From positions 1-31,783 of the forward strand of contig DAOTYH010000036.1 in NCBI GenBank assembly GCA_034435015.1: a DNA stretch of 31,783 nt. The letters are read 5' to 3'. Both the position numbers and the translations under genes were made by a program. Each line of letters begins with the position of its first letter. Position 1 is the stretch's first letter. The stretch is from DAOTYH01 sp034435015 (GTDB taxonomy: Bacteria; Chloroflexota; Anaerolineae; Aggregatilineales; UBA3940). A model generated the notes under the pieces. That model had not been told where the DNA came from and did no database searches. It saw only the letters and a list, made by a program, of their open reading frames with translations. Shown piece by piece: positions 15,129-24,137 of the stretch.

Positions 15129-16788
15129 CAGACGACCTCCGGTTCTCTCCTCCGCGGGTGGTTGAGTCAGCCTGCCGCCGCCGGCGCCTGTACACCCAGA
15201 ACACCCCTCCCCCTGCCAGCACGCCCGCTGTCAGCAACAGGACTGCCGGCAGGTTGAGGACATCATCCCGTACAACGATACGGCTGATGACAGCCCCATT
15301 AAGCGAGAAATATTCGGCTGTATGCCTGCCGCGCGGCCCACGCCAGACGATCTCTCCACTACAGGCTGTCGCCTGAATCAGCCGGCCATCAACCGAGAGC
15401 GAAGCACCACAGAGTGCATCACGGGCAGGCCCTTCGTAACGGATCGTGAGCGACGTGCCCGCAAAAGAGAAGGAGGTTAAGCCGTCATGTTGAGTGACAG
15501 CCCAGTGGTCGGCTGTATGGTTGCCCCGATACATGACAGGTGTCTGGTGAATGTATTCCCTCATGGAATCATAGACGGGCATCAAGGTAAAATCCGGTGC
15601 GGCCATCTGGAAGTATGCCTCCGGACGGCGCTCAGAAAGCCACTGATCATCAGCCCGCTTGAAATACCAGAAGGCGATCACGCCCACCCACGGCCATTCC
15701 TCTTGAGCACGCTGATAGGCTAGCGGCGCATAACGGGCCTGTTGTTCAAGAGATACCCGACCGTAACGCGGTTCAACATCCTCTGGGGCGGCATTCCAAT
15801 TCATTTCGCTGATCCAGATCGCCTTATCAGCATCCCCATTGCGAACCATGATGTCACGGATAAACTCGACACGGGCGTAGTTGACGATTAGAGGGCGCAT
15901 TCGGTGATCAGTAGGGCCTGACCACAAGCCATAGCCCTGCATTGAGAGAATATCGAAGCATTCACCTGCACCGGCATCATACATGCGCTGTAGGAAGAGG
16001 TAGTCGTTAAAGTTACGCCCGGACAATTCAGCGTTAGGCGCCAGCGCTCCGCTCAGGACCACTGCTTCCGGGTCCACCGCCTTGATAGCATGATAGGCAC
16101 GGCATAGGAGGTCAGTGTACTGTTCGGGGCTGACGTTCTGCTCGCCCCACTCAGGGTAGATGTTGGGTTCGTTCCAAATCTGGTAATAGCGTATCCGCCC
16201 CTGATAACGCTCAGCCAGCAATGCCGCAAAACGGGCGTAATCATCATAGTCATCCGGTGGGGCAAATGTACCCATTGCATCCCCTGCGGCGCGGCTCCAG
16301 GCCGGCGGGCTGGTGATACGGGCAATGATCTCCAGCCCATATCGTTCAGCCAGATCAACGATGTGGTCATATTTAGCCCATGCGTCAATGCCGGCAGGGT
16401 CGTTGCGCCGGTCAATGAAATCCCCGCGCCCATGAATCTCAATGTCCTGCCATGAGAACTCCTGCCTGATCCAGTGGAAGCCTGCCTCAGCGATCAAGCG
16501 TACTTGTTCCTCACGCTTGGCAAGCTCAACCTCCTGATGCAGGAATGTATTGATACCAAAGGGGTTGACACCGGCATACTCGACCGGTGCATAGGGTTGG
16601 AGATCGAGAGGCGGATAAGTCAGGTTGAGCGCCAGTTGTGCCAGGCCGCTAGCCTGAGAGGCCAGCTCTTCCTCGCCAGTCAGCTCAAAGGCACGCTCAC
16701 GGAGCGCCTCGCGCGACTGATAAGCGATCAGCCCCAGTGCGGTAACCAGCAGGATAAAAAGAAGGTAAAGCAGAACTTGTTTCTTCAT
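15118..16788 (-). CDS. Membrane-anchored clan GH-A glycoside hydrolase
   Basis: A 556-residue protein with an N-terminal hydrophobic helix (5-22, no clear cleavage site) and a second one near the C-terminus (about 512-533) followed by RRRRRQ. Between them is a TIM-barrel hydrolase: GFHWIRQEFSWQDIE (103-117), IWNEPN with acid/base Glu207, and ISEMNW with nucleophile Glu328, the pattern of clan A families such as GH39. A beta-rich domain (about 415-505, SLTIRYEG and GRHTAEYFSLNG) follows. The enzyme is probably retained outside the cell membrane at both ends. Its gene overlaps the downstream GT39-like gene by 11 bases, so glycan trimming and glycan assembly are probably coupled. Substrate cannot be read. 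Confidence 0.82.
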   Translation of the reverse strand: MKKQVLLYLLFILLVTALGLIAYQSREALRERAFELTGEEELASQASGLAQLALNLTYPPLDLQPYAPVEYAGVNPFGINTFLHQEVELAKREEQVRLIAEAGFHWIRQEFSWQDIEIHGRGDFIDRRNDPAGIDAWAKYDHIVDLAERYGLEIIARITSPPAWSRAAGDAMGTFAPPDDYDDYARFAALLAERYQGRIRYYQIWNEPNIYPEWGEQNVSPEQYTDLLCRAYHAIKAVDPEAVVLSGALAPNAELSGRNFNDYLFLQRMYDAGAGECFDILSMQGYGLWSGPTDHRMRPLIVNYARVEFIRDIMVRNGDADKAIWISEMNWNAAPEDVEPRYGRVSLEQQARYAPLAYQRAQEEWPWVGVIAFWYFKRADDQWLSERRPEAYFQMAAPDFTLMPVYDSMREYIHQTPVMYRGNHTADHWAVTQHDGLTSFSFAGTSLTIRYEGPARDALCGASLSVDGRLIQATACSGEIVWRGPRGRHTAEYFSLNGAVISRIVVRDDVLNLPAVLLLTAGVLAGGGVFWVYRRRRRQADSTTRGGENRRSSDAL

Positions 16789-16816
16789 CAGAGATTATGA
16801 CGGCTTCCGATTTGGG

Positions 16817-16822
16817 ATTATA
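16817..16822 (-). promoter_or_regulatory. Candidate -10 box for the glycosidase/glycosyltransferase operon
   Basis: TATAAT on the minus strand lies 28 bases before the glycosidase ATG (16788). A -35 box is weak (TTCCCT at 16845-16840). It shares a 167-base divergent region with the rplI promoter. Confidence 0.35.
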
Positions 16823-16889
16823 CCCTCCCACAGCAGTACAGGGAAAACGGAGGAAGGGCGGCACAGGAGGATAATTTTGCGACCTGTTT

Positions 16890-16918
16890 TTGAACAGAGG
16901 CCGCGAATGGGGTAAGAT
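16890..16918 (+). promoter_or_regulatory. Promoter of the rplI-rodA-gltX cluster
   Basis: TTGAAC (16890-16895), a 17-base spacer and TAAGAT (16913-16918) form a good vegetative promoter 37 bases before the rplI ATG. Confidence 0.55.
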
Positions 16919-16955
16919 TACGAGCCTGAAAGAGACCCAGAGAGGTATAAGCATC

Positions 16956-17507
16956 ATGAAAGTTATCCTGTTACAAGACCTCTATAAGAAGGGGGTAGCG
17001 GGCGAGGTAGTGGATGTTGCCCCCGGCTTTGCACGTAACTACTTAATTCCGCGGGGTATAGCGGTCAAGGCCACACCCGGCGCACTGCGGCAGGCAGAGA
17101 ACCTCCGCAAGCGGGCGGCTATTCGTCGTGCCGAGCGTGAGCATGAATTCGGCAAGCTGGCCGAGCAGATAGAAGGGCTGAAACTCTACTTTGGTGTCAA
17201 GGCAGGTGACAGAGGCAAGCTGTATGGCTCGGTGACCTCTGCTGATATTGCCGAGAAGCTAAAAGAACAGCTTGGACTAGAGATTGACCGCCGTCGTATT
17301 GGGGATCGTCCTTTGCGTGAACTGGGGGAGTTTGCTGTCCCAGTCCGTCTGGACGCGGGATTAGCCCCTCAGTTGAAGGTGATCGTCTTTCGGGAAGGGC
17401 ACGATCCGCGTGAAGCCGCCCCGGCAGAAACGGCGGTAGCACAGGCCGATGAGGGGGCAGGCGCTTCTGAACCTTCAGCTTCGGCTGAGTCAGAGGCAGG
17501 CGAGTAG
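16956..17507 (+). CDS. rplI: Ribosomal protein L9 with an acidic C-terminal extension
   Basis: Large-subunit protein L9, which binds 23S rRNA. The N-terminal domain is clear: MKVILLQDLYKKG, then GEVVDVAPGFARNYLIPRG with the conserved Gly/Asn/Tyr/Leu/Pro positions. A basic connecting helix (about 40-75) and the C-terminal domain (GKLYGSVTSADIAE, then ELGEFAVPVRL) follow. The usual protein is about 150 residues; this one is 183, with an Ala/Glu/Ser-rich acidic tail from about residue 148. The frame stays open upstream to 16890, but ATG 16956 with AGAGAGG upstream gives the standard N-terminus. First gene of the likely operon to gltX. Confidence 0.94.
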   Translation: MKVILLQDLYKKGVAGEVVDVAPGFARNYLIPRGIAVKATPGALRQAENLRKRAAIRRAEREHEFGKLAEQIEGLKLYFGVKAGDRGKLYGSVTSADIAEKLKEQLGLEIDRRRIGDRPLRELGEFAVPVRLDAGLAPQLKVIVFREGHDPREAAPAETAVAQADEGAGASEPSASAESEAGE

Positions 17508-17557
17508 CTGTCCTGCACACTATATTGACGTTCCGGCATACCGGCAGGTAATCATAA

Positions 17558-17586
17558 GCCAGCGGCCTGTCAGCCGGTGGCTCTTT
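17558..17586 (+). terminator. Terminator-like hairpin between rplI and the rodZ-like gene
   Basis: GCCAGCGGC (17558-17566) pairs with GCCGGTGGC (17573-17581) with one mismatch and is followed by TCTTT. The T-run is short, so it may attenuate rather than stop transcription. It lies 18 bases before the GTG start of the next gene. Confidence 0.4.
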
Positions 17587-17604
17587 GCGCTGTGAGAATA
17601 ACCA

Positions 17605-18663
17605 GTGGCAGTCGGAGATTTGCAATCCTTAGGGCAGATGCTGCGTCAGGCCCGTGAAGCCCGCGCCCTGACGCTGGAAGAGGTCGAGACCCAGACACGC
17701 ATACGCGTCAAATATCTGCAGGCGCTAGAGAATGGTGACCTGAGCGTCCTGCCATCTGCAGCACACGCCAGAGGATTCCTGCGGAATTATGCCCAGTTCC
17801 TGCGGCTGGATGCCAACGCTATCCTTGCCCGGTTTGGTGAACTAAGCGGGTCGGCGACAAGGCCAATGACTGTGCCGGCGGCGGCCCAGCCTCGCACAGC
17901 GCCGCCGCCCTACCCTGCCACCCCGGCCGCACCCAGCACCTCTCCAGCGCCTGTGCAACCCAGAAGGCCGGTTTACATTCCACCCAGCCAGAGGGTCGGG
18001 CCAGCGGGCCCCGTCACACAGCCTGCCATGGCAACAACTCCTCTGCCGGCAGAGGCCGTCGAGGAATTGCCCGCCCCGAAGCCGGCTACCCTGCCAAGGC
18101 GCATCCTGCATTCCAATATCTTTGTGGCGGCTGTCCTGCTGAGCGGGCTTGCTCTTATCCTGTGGTGGACAATCGCTCAGCTCAGTAAGCTCTCGATAGA
18201 GACGCTTGCACCGACGCCCCAAGATGTCAGCCTTCTAGGGCAACTAGCAGGCAGTGCAACCTTCGAGCCAACCCCAACGTTTCAGCCTACCTCGACACCA
18301 ACGCTTGCGGTCGGGCCGCAAATCCTTGACCGCGTCCTGCTGACCATTGAGGTTGAACAGCGCAGTTGGGTCCGCATCATCGTGGACGGACAGGTTACCT
18401 TCGAAGGTCAGGCTGAGCCGGGCATGGTCTTGCGATATGAAGGGATGCAATCCATCCGGGTTCTGGGGGGCAACGGGGCCGGTCTGATGGTCACGTATAA
18501 CGGTATGGAGATTGGGCCGCTGGGGCAACGGGGCGAGGTCGTGGAGCGTATATTCACCCCCTCGGAGCAGATCACGCCAACCCCCACACCGACGGTGACG
18601 CCAACCAACACAAGTGTCCCTACTCCTACCCCCCGCATCCCAGCGACACCTACCCCTCGTTAG
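17605..18663 (+). CDS. rodZ: RodZ-like transmembrane helix-turn-helix protein
   Basis: A 352-residue protein with the RodZ layout. An N-terminal helix-turn-helix of the HTH_25 type (about 7-75; LRQAREARALTLEEVETQT and FLRNYAQFLRLD) binds MreB in known systems. A Pro/Ala-rich linker (about 88-163) leads to one membrane helix (about 171-191) and an outer beta domain (about 238-317, WVRIIVDGQVTFEGQ) of the DUF4115 kind. The C-terminal tail is Thr/Pro-rich (TPTPTPTVTPT). RodZ links the cytoskeleton to wall synthesis in rod-shaped cells; rodA two genes downstream agrees. No mreB is in the window. Start is GTG with a weak ribosome site. Confidence 0.84.
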   Translation: MAVGDLQSLGQMLRQAREARALTLEEVETQTRIRVKYLQALENGDLSVLPSAAHARGFLRNYAQFLRLDANAILARFGELSGSATRPMTVPAAAQPRTAPPPYPATPAAPSTSPAPVQPRRPVYIPPSQRVGPAGPVTQPAMATTPLPAEAVEELPAPKPATLPRRILHSNIFVAAVLLSGLALILWWTIAQLSKLSIETLAPTPQDVSLLGQLAGSATFEPTPTFQPTSTPTLAVGPQILDRVLLTIEVEQRSWVRIIVDGQVTFEGQAEPGMVLRYEGMQSIRVLGGNGAGLMVTYNGMEIGPLGQRGEVVERIFTPSEQITPTPTPTVTPTNTSVPTPTPRIPATPTPR

Positions 18664-18703
18664 TTAAAGTAAGCGGTTTGCGACCGCAAAAGAGGAAGCG
18701 CTA

Positions 18704-20098
18704 GTGAGCAAACGAGAGCATGTGTATTACCTCTCAAGCCTAGGGTGTGCCAAGAACACCGTCGACTCGGAGGGCATGGCACAGCTTCTCGCTAGAGCAG
18801 GGTATCAGGGGACAGACAGGCCGGAGAAGGCCAGCGTCTTGATCGTGAATACCTGCGGCTTCATCGAGCCTGCCCGGCAGGAGAGTATTACTGTCCTGCG
18901 TGATCTAGCCGCCCGTAAAGGCCGGCATCAGCTACTGATCGCCGCCGGCTGTCTGGCCCAGCGTTACGGCGCGATCCTCTCTCAAGAAGTTCCCGGACTG
19001 GACGGCGTGCTTGGCACACGCCGTTGGATGGACATCCTCGACTTGATCGAGAGGCTGAGAAAACGACCGCATCCCGAACCGCTCTATCACTTGCCGGATG
19101 AGGCCTTGACTGTCGGCAGGGATGAGAAGGGGGTCTTACGGGCGGCAATTCAGGGGGCCAGCGCCTATCTCAAGATCGCTGACGGCTGTCGCCGCCCCTG
19201 TGCCTTCTGTGCCATTCCATTGATCAAAGGGACTCATGTCAGCCGTCCGCCCGATGTGATCATCTCAGAAGCCGCCCGCCTGAATGATCTGGGCATCAAA
19301 GAGATAATCCTGATCTCGCAGGATACAACCGACTACGGTCACGATCTGGGCATGCAGGATGGACTGGCCATCCTGTTGGAACGCATCCTGACAGCCGCCC
19401 CAGATGTGCCATGGATCAGGGTGATGTACGCTTACCCCGGCTATGTGACCCCACGCCTAATCGAGGTAATGGCAACTCATGAACGTATCCTGCCGTACCT
19501 CGACATACCGCTCCAACATGGGAATCGAGAGGTCTTGAAGCGGATGCGGCGGCCTGCCAACCTCGAATGGGTTTATGAGACAGTCAGCAGATTACGTCAG
19601 GCCATGCCGGAGATCGCTATCCGCACCACTTTTATCGTTGGCTACCCCGGCGAGACAGAGAAAGAATTCGAGGACCTGCTTGAGTTTGTGCGTGATCTGC
19701 GCTTCGACCGGGTGGGCGTTTTCACCTATAGCTACGAAGCCGGCACGCCTAGTGCCGAGTTACCTGATCAGGTCCCGGAAGAGATCAAAATTGACCGCCG
19801 GGATCGTCTGATGCAGGTACAACAGGACATCTCCCTTCAGCGCAACCAGCTATTTATGGGGCAAACCCTGCCCGTGCTGGTGGAAGGATATGGGGATGGG
19901 CTGAGTATAGGACGCTCATTCCGGGATGCGCCAGAGATAGACGGGCTGGTGATCGTTGAAGAGAAATTACCGATAGGGGAAATTGTGCCGGTGCTGATCA
20001 CTGGCGCCATGGTGTATGATCTGGTTGGTACGGTTAAAAACGATTTGGCAGTTACTCATCCAAGCAGGTTCAACTTCAGGCAGTCAGGTTTGGATTAG
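18704..20098 (+). CDS. rimO: Ribosomal protein S12 methylthiotransferase RimO
   Basis: A 464-residue radical-SAM enzyme that adds a methylthio group to the conserved Asp of ribosomal protein S12. The UPF0004 domain binds one 4Fe-4S cluster through Cys15, Cys51 and Cys83 (SSLGCAKN, NTCGFI, AAGCLAQRY). The radical-SAM core has Cys162, Cys166 and Cys169 (CRRPCAFC), followed by IPLIKGTHVSR. The TRAM-like C-terminal domain (from about 390) is present. The SSLGCAKN start and C-R-x-P-C-x-F-C motif separate RimO from its tRNA-modifying relative MiaB. GTG start with AGAGGA eight bases upstream. It sits 40 bases after the rodZ-like gene. Confidence 0.93.
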   Translation: MSKREHVYYLSSLGCAKNTVDSEGMAQLLARAGYQGTDRPEKASVLIVNTCGFIEPARQESITVLRDLAARKGRHQLLIAAGCLAQRYGAILSQEVPGLDGVLGTRRWMDILDLIERLRKRPHPEPLYHLPDEALTVGRDEKGVLRAAIQGASAYLKIADGCRRPCAFCAIPLIKGTHVSRPPDVIISEAARLNDLGIKEIILISQDTTDYGHDLGMQDGLAILLERILTAAPDVPWIRVMYAYPGYVTPRLIEVMATHERILPYLDIPLQHGNREVLKRMRRPANLEWVYETVSRLRQAMPEIAIRTTFIVGYPGETEKEFEDLLEFVRDLRFDRVGVFTYSYEAGTPSAELPDQVPEEIKIDRRDRLMQVQQDISLQRNQLFMGQTLPVLVEGYGDGLSIGRSFRDAPEIDGLVIVEEKLPIGEIVPVLITGAMVYDLVGTVKNDLAVTHPSRFNFRQSGLD

Positions 20099-20107
20099 TG
20101 GTTAGCC

Positions 20108-21208
20108 GTGTTTAGTATAGCGCGTTACTTTAGAAACTTTGATTATGTCCTGCTGGTGGTCACGATTATCTTGATCATCTTCGGAGTCATGATGATCGCC
20201 AGTGCCACCCGTGATGTTGCCAGTCTGGCTGACCGCGTGAACAGCCAGATTCTGTATGGCATTGTCGGCATAGGTGTAGTCTTTGTAGTGGCCGCCATAG
20301 ACTACCGTCTGCTGACCAGCACTTATCTCTGGATATATGGTATCGTGGTGCTGTTGCTGGGTATTGTGGGCCTGCTGGGCACAGAGGGCGAAGCAGGCGC
20401 TCAGAGCTGGGTTAACTTAGGTGTAGCCGGATTCCAGCCCTCCGAGCTGGCCAAGATGTTGCTGATTGTCGTTCTTGCCCAGCAACTGGCGCTGAATGCG
20501 GAGAAGATCAAACGGCTTCCTACCGTGCTGATCTCGCTGGCGTTTGTGTCTGTGCCGGTGTTCTTCATTTTTATCCAGCCCGATCTGGGCATCAGCGTGC
20601 TTGTGCTGGTTGTGTGGTTCGTTATGGTGTGGAGTGCCGGCATGCAGTGGCGGCATATCGCCCTGCTCATCGTAGCCGCGCTGATCATCCTCCCCATCCT
20701 CTGGACGCAGATGGAGGATTATCAGCGCTCGCGCATTGCCGTTTTCATTAACCCAGAGGCGGATCGAGATGCTTACTTCAACATTCAGCAGGCCCTGACA
20801 GCCATAGGCAACGGCGGGTTGCTGGGACGCGGCTATATGCAAGGCTCGCAAAGCCAACTTCGCTTCTTGCGTGTGCGGCATACTGACTTCATCTTCGCGG
20901 TGGTAGCCGAGGAATTCGGCTTTGTAGGGGCAATAACGGTTCTCATCTTGATCACCATCGTGATCATGCGAATCCTGCGGGCGGCACGCTTATCGCCTGA
21001 TCTAGCAGGCAGTCTGATCTGCTATGGTGTTGCTACTGTGATCTTCTTCCAGACGCTTGTCTCAATCGGCATGAACGTCCGCCTGTTGCCTGTAACAGGA
21101 TTAACACTGCCGTTCATCAGTTCGGGCGGCAGTTCGTTGGTCACCCTTCTGTTTGGGATCGGGTTGGTCGAGAGTGTGGTCCTGCGGCACAACCCGCGCG
21201 ACTTATAA
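20108..21208 (+). CDS. rodA: SEDS-family peptidoglycan polymerase RodA
   Basis: A 366-residue inner-membrane protein with about ten helices. SEDS motifs are present: GAQSWVNLG followed by FQPSELAK, QPDLGIS, NIQQALTAIGNGGLLGRGY, HTDFIFAVVAEEFGFVG, and near the end LLPVTGLTLPFISSGGSS. The family polymerises lipid II into glycan strands, RodA for elongation and FtsW for division. The RodZ-like gene upstream and the modest length favour RodA, but FtsW cannot be excluded. GTG start nine bases after the rimO stop with no strong ribosome site, suggesting coupled translation. Confidence 0.88.
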   Translation: MFSIARYFRNFDYVLLVVTIILIIFGVMMIASATRDVASLADRVNSQILYGIVGIGVVFVVAAIDYRLLTSTYLWIYGIVVLLLGIVGLLGTEGEAGAQSWVNLGVAGFQPSELAKMLLIVVLAQQLALNAEKIKRLPTVLISLAFVSVPVFFIFIQPDLGISVLVLVVWFVMVWSAGMQWRHIALLIVAALIILPILWTQMEDYQRSRIAVFINPEADRDAYFNIQQALTAIGNGGLLGRGYMQGSQSQLRFLRVRHTDFIFAVVAEEFGFVGAITVLILITIVIMRILRAARLSPDLAGSLICYGVATVIFFQTLVSIGMNVRLLPVTGLTLPFISSGGSSLVTLLFGIGLVESVVLRHNPRDL

Positions 21209-21241
21209 GCAACTGATAACCCCATTAAGGAGAGAGGCCCC

Positions 21242-22717
21242 TTGTCAGACACATCTCATCAGGCTGTGCGTGTCCGCTTTGCCCCCAGCCCGACCGGCTA
21301 CCTTCATATTGGCGGGGCGCGCACGGCCCTATTTAATTGGGTGTTTGCACGCAAGCACAACGGAGTCTTCATCCTGCGCATTGAGGACACCGACCAGACA
21401 CGCTATGTCCCCGACTCTGAGCAAGACATCAAAGATAACCTGCGCTGGCTGGGTCTGCACTGGGATGAGGGGCCGGATGTGGGGGGGCCGTATGGGCCTT
21501 ACCGGCAGTCTGAGCGGGCCGAGCTTTACCGCGAGTGGGCGAACTGGCTGGTAGATCATGGCTTTGCTTACCGCTGTACCTGCCCGCCGGAACGCCTGGA
21601 ACAGGTACGCGAGCAACAACGGCAGGCAGGCCAGAAGCCGGGCTACGACCGGCACTGCCGGGACCTGAACTTGGGGCCTGACGCCGGCCCGCATGTGATC
21701 CGTTTCAAGATGCCAACCGACGGCGAGACAGTTGTGAACGACCTCATCCGCGGCCCGATTGTCTTCCAAAACGCGGAACTCGAAGACTTAGTGCTACTCA
21801 AGTCTGATGGACTGCCGACCTACCACCTTGCCAATGTAGTAGATGATCACTTCATGGCTGTCAGCCATATCATGCGGGCAGATGAGTGGATCGCCTCGGC
21901 ACCGTTACACTGGCAACTTTATCACGCCTTTGGGTGGGAGATGCCCGCGATTGCTCACCTCCCTGTGATCCTCAGCCCCAGCGGGAAGGGGAAGCTAAGC
22001 AAGCGTGATCAAGCCTTCCAGGACGGGCAGGTCAAGGTATTGGTGCAGGTACGCGAATTCAGGGAAGCGGGCTATCTGCCAGAAGCGGTGGTTAACTTTT
22101 TAATGAATGTCGGCTGGGCCTTCGGTGAAGACCGGGAGGTCTTCTCGGTAGAGGAGGCTATTCCCCGCTTCCGGCTGGAGGACATCAACCCGGCACCGGG
22201 CCGCCTGCCTTATGAGAAGCTGGAATGGCTGAACGGCGTCACCATTCGTTCCCTGCCGTGTGCCGAACTGGCCAACCGTATCAAGCCTTTTTTGGAAAAG
22301 GCAGGATTGAGAGTTGACACCGACCGCCTGCTGAAGGCCACGCCGCTGATACAGGAGCGGATTAAGACACTGAGTGAAGCTGTGGACATGATCGGCTTCC
22401 TGTTCAGGGAAGAGATCGAGGTCAACCCCGCAGAACTCATCCAGCCCAAAATGGACTCCCAGAGTACTGCTCAGGCACTTCAGTCTGCTTACAGCACACT
22501 CGCCGGGCTGGCCGATTTCTCCCATGAGGTACAGGAGAAGGCTCTCAGGGAGCTGGCAGAACAGCTTGGGTTGAAGCCGAATCAGCTTTTTGGTACGTTG
22601 AGAATCGCCGTCACCGGCCAGCGTGTCTCACCGCCGCTGTTTGAGACAATGGAAATTCTAGGGCGGGATACAGTCCTCCATCGCATCCGGACAGCTATAG
22701 ACCTGCTGGGAGCTTGA
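21242..22717 (+). CDS. gltX: Glutamyl-tRNA synthetase
   Basis: A 491-residue class I synthetase charging tRNA-Glu. Signature sites are RFAPSPTGYLHIGG (12-25) with HIGG 22-25 and KLSKR (251-255), the KMSKS equivalent. Cys112, Cys114, His138 and Cys139 form a likely zinc-binding site as in some bacterial enzymes. The anticodon-binding part fills the C-terminal third. It may also serve tRNA-Gln if the cell lacks glutaminyl-tRNA synthetase. The start is TTG, fixed by AAGGAGAG six to thirteen bases upstream and by the position of the HIGH motif. Last gene of the rplI cluster, convergent with the exonuclease gene 12 bases on. Confidence 0.95.
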   Translation: MSDTSHQAVRVRFAPSPTGYLHIGGARTALFNWVFARKHNGVFILRIEDTDQTRYVPDSEQDIKDNLRWLGLHWDEGPDVGGPYGPYRQSERAELYREWANWLVDHGFAYRCTCPPERLEQVREQQRQAGQKPGYDRHCRDLNLGPDAGPHVIRFKMPTDGETVVNDLIRGPIVFQNAELEDLVLLKSDGLPTYHLANVVDDHFMAVSHIMRADEWIASAPLHWQLYHAFGWEMPAIAHLPVILSPSGKGKLSKRDQAFQDGQVKVLVQVREFREAGYLPEAVVNFLMNVGWAFGEDREVFSVEEAIPRFRLEDINPAPGRLPYEKLEWLNGVTIRSLPCAELANRIKPFLEKAGLRVDTDRLLKATPLIQERIKTLSEAVDMIGFLFREEIEVNPAELIQPKMDSQSTAQALQSAYSTLAGLADFSHEVQEKALRELAEQLGLKPNQLFGTLRIAVTGQRVSPPLFETMEILGRDTVLHRIRTAIDLLGA

Positions 22718-22729
22718 GATCGGCCTCCC

Positions 22730-24019
22730 TCAGCGGCAGCCGGCCAGCTTATTTCTCAGCCGTTGCCGGCGATGGTATAAAGCACTAAGGGTCTGGACAC
22801 GCCGCGGGCCGGGCCTCCATGTTTCGGCAAGGCTGATCCCCGCCTCCGTCCAAGACAAGGCAAGGGGCAGATCAACCATATGCCATTCATAGTATTTGGC
22901 CAGCTCCTCATGAGCGAGCGTGTCTATCCTGAGGTCTGCCAGGCTGACCCACAACGGCACAGCTTCATGCCGGCGTCCCAGCGACTTGAGCAGGCTGGCC
23001 AGACCATAAAGCGCCTCATAGCGGGTTTGCAGATCAACCGTCTCGTTGATCACAGAACGATAAGCCGCTTCGCATTGACTATACATCCGCTGATTGAAAT
23101 ACCATCGGGCCAAGCCGATCCGATCATCCGCTGGAAGGGAAGGGTCGGCAGGCCGCATAGCCGCCTTGCTAACAGCCGCCCCCAACACAACCATAGACAA
23201 GATGTCTATCTCATTATGGTGAAGAACACGTGCCATCTCGCGGGCATCGCCGGTGCGAAGGTAATCCTGATAGAGAGAGGGGATCAGATAGCCGGGAACG
23301 TCAGCTTGAGGACGCTTCACACCCAACACCTCTGCCTCAAGCACCCTGAGGGCACAGGAATACAGCCGCCGCCGCCACAGGCGGCGGGCAGGCGGGAGCA
23401 GGTCAAGGTTGGGCAGACTACTCAGGGGTGCAGGCTTGCGAGCAAGAACACACCGGCTGGTAAGGATGGGGACATCAAAATTGCGCCCGTTGAAGGTCAC
23501 CAGCCCGGCGGCTAGCCGGAGCGTCTCAAGCAGTAGCTCCAGCATGGCGTGTTCCTCTGCCGGGTCCCGCAGAAACCACTGACGGATTTCAAACTGCCCG
23601 TCAGCGTTGAAAAAGCCTACCCCGACTAGAAAAGCCAGCGCCCCCCCGATCCCAAGACCTGTTGTCTCAATATCCAGGAAGATCAAACGGCGTATATCGG
23701 CAAGGCCGAATACTTCATTGCGGCCTACAAGGCTCAGCAGGGCCGAGTCCTGATCGAGCCAGTCGGCCAGCCTGAATGATCCGTGTTGGGTATCCGGTGC
23801 GTAGAGACGCGTCAGTTGGAAGCAGGGGCCGGATGCTGTCTCACAGACCTGCCCCGGCACCAGCGCCTCAATTGCCATACGAGGGCGAACAGGCGGGCGG
23901 GATATAAACTCCCTGCCGGATACCACCCCCAAGCGGTTCAGACGGCGGCGTAGATCGGCCAGCGTTGAAGAGGAGGGCTGTGAAGAAGATGTGATCTTAT
24001 GGCTATGCTCATCATCCAC
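22730..24019 (-). CDS. YprB/MrfB-like DEDD exonuclease with TPR-like tail
   Basis: A 429-residue protein with an RNase H-like exonuclease fold: LIFLDIETTG with Asp116 and Glu118, VTFNGRNFDVPIL with Asp182, and HHNEIDILSM with Asp272. These four acids bind two metal ions. The C-terminal part (about 295-420) is helical and TPR-like (YSQCEAAYRSVINET and RYEALYGLASLLKSLGRRHEA). The layout fits Bacillus MrfB (YprB), a nuclease working with the helicase MrfA in mitomycin-lesion repair. No helicase gene is beside it here, so that role is only suggested. GGGGAGAGA lies ten bases before the ATG on the minus strand. Confidence 0.82.
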   Translation of the reverse strand: MDDEHSHKITSSSQPSSSTLADLRRRLNRLGVVSGREFISRPPVRPRMAIEALVPGQVCETASGPCFQLTRLYAPDTQHGSFRLADWLDQDSALLSLVGRNEVFGLADIRRLIFLDIETTGLGIGGALAFLVGVGFFNADGQFEIRQWFLRDPAEEHAMLELLLETLRLAAGLVTFNGRNFDVPILTSRCVLARKPAPLSSLPNLDLLPPARRLWRRRLYSCALRVLEAEVLGVKRPQADVPGYLIPSLYQDYLRTGDAREMARVLHHNEIDILSMVVLGAAVSKAAMRPADPSLPADDRIGLARWYFNQRMYSQCEAAYRSVINETVDLQTRYEALYGLASLLKSLGRRHEAVPLWVSLADLRIDTLAHEELAKYYEWHMVDLPLALSWTEAGISLAETWRPGPRRVQTLSALYHRRQRLRNKLAGCR

Positions 24020-24049
24020 AGGCTGTCTCTCCCCGCCGCTGTAGCTCCC

Positions 24050-24078
24050 TTGATATTTTGGAGTGTGAGAAATGTCAC
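24050..24078 (-). promoter_or_regulatory. Candidate promoter of the exonuclease gene
   Basis: Minus-strand GTGACA (24078-24073), a 17-base spacer and TATCAA (24055-24050) lie about 30 bases before the ATG at 24019. Both boxes match the vegetative consensus in part. Confidence 0.4.
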
Positions 24079-24137
24079 CCTGATACTGTGAAATATGTAA
24101 CTATTGTCGGGGCCGTATATCTCTTAGTATACCTTAT

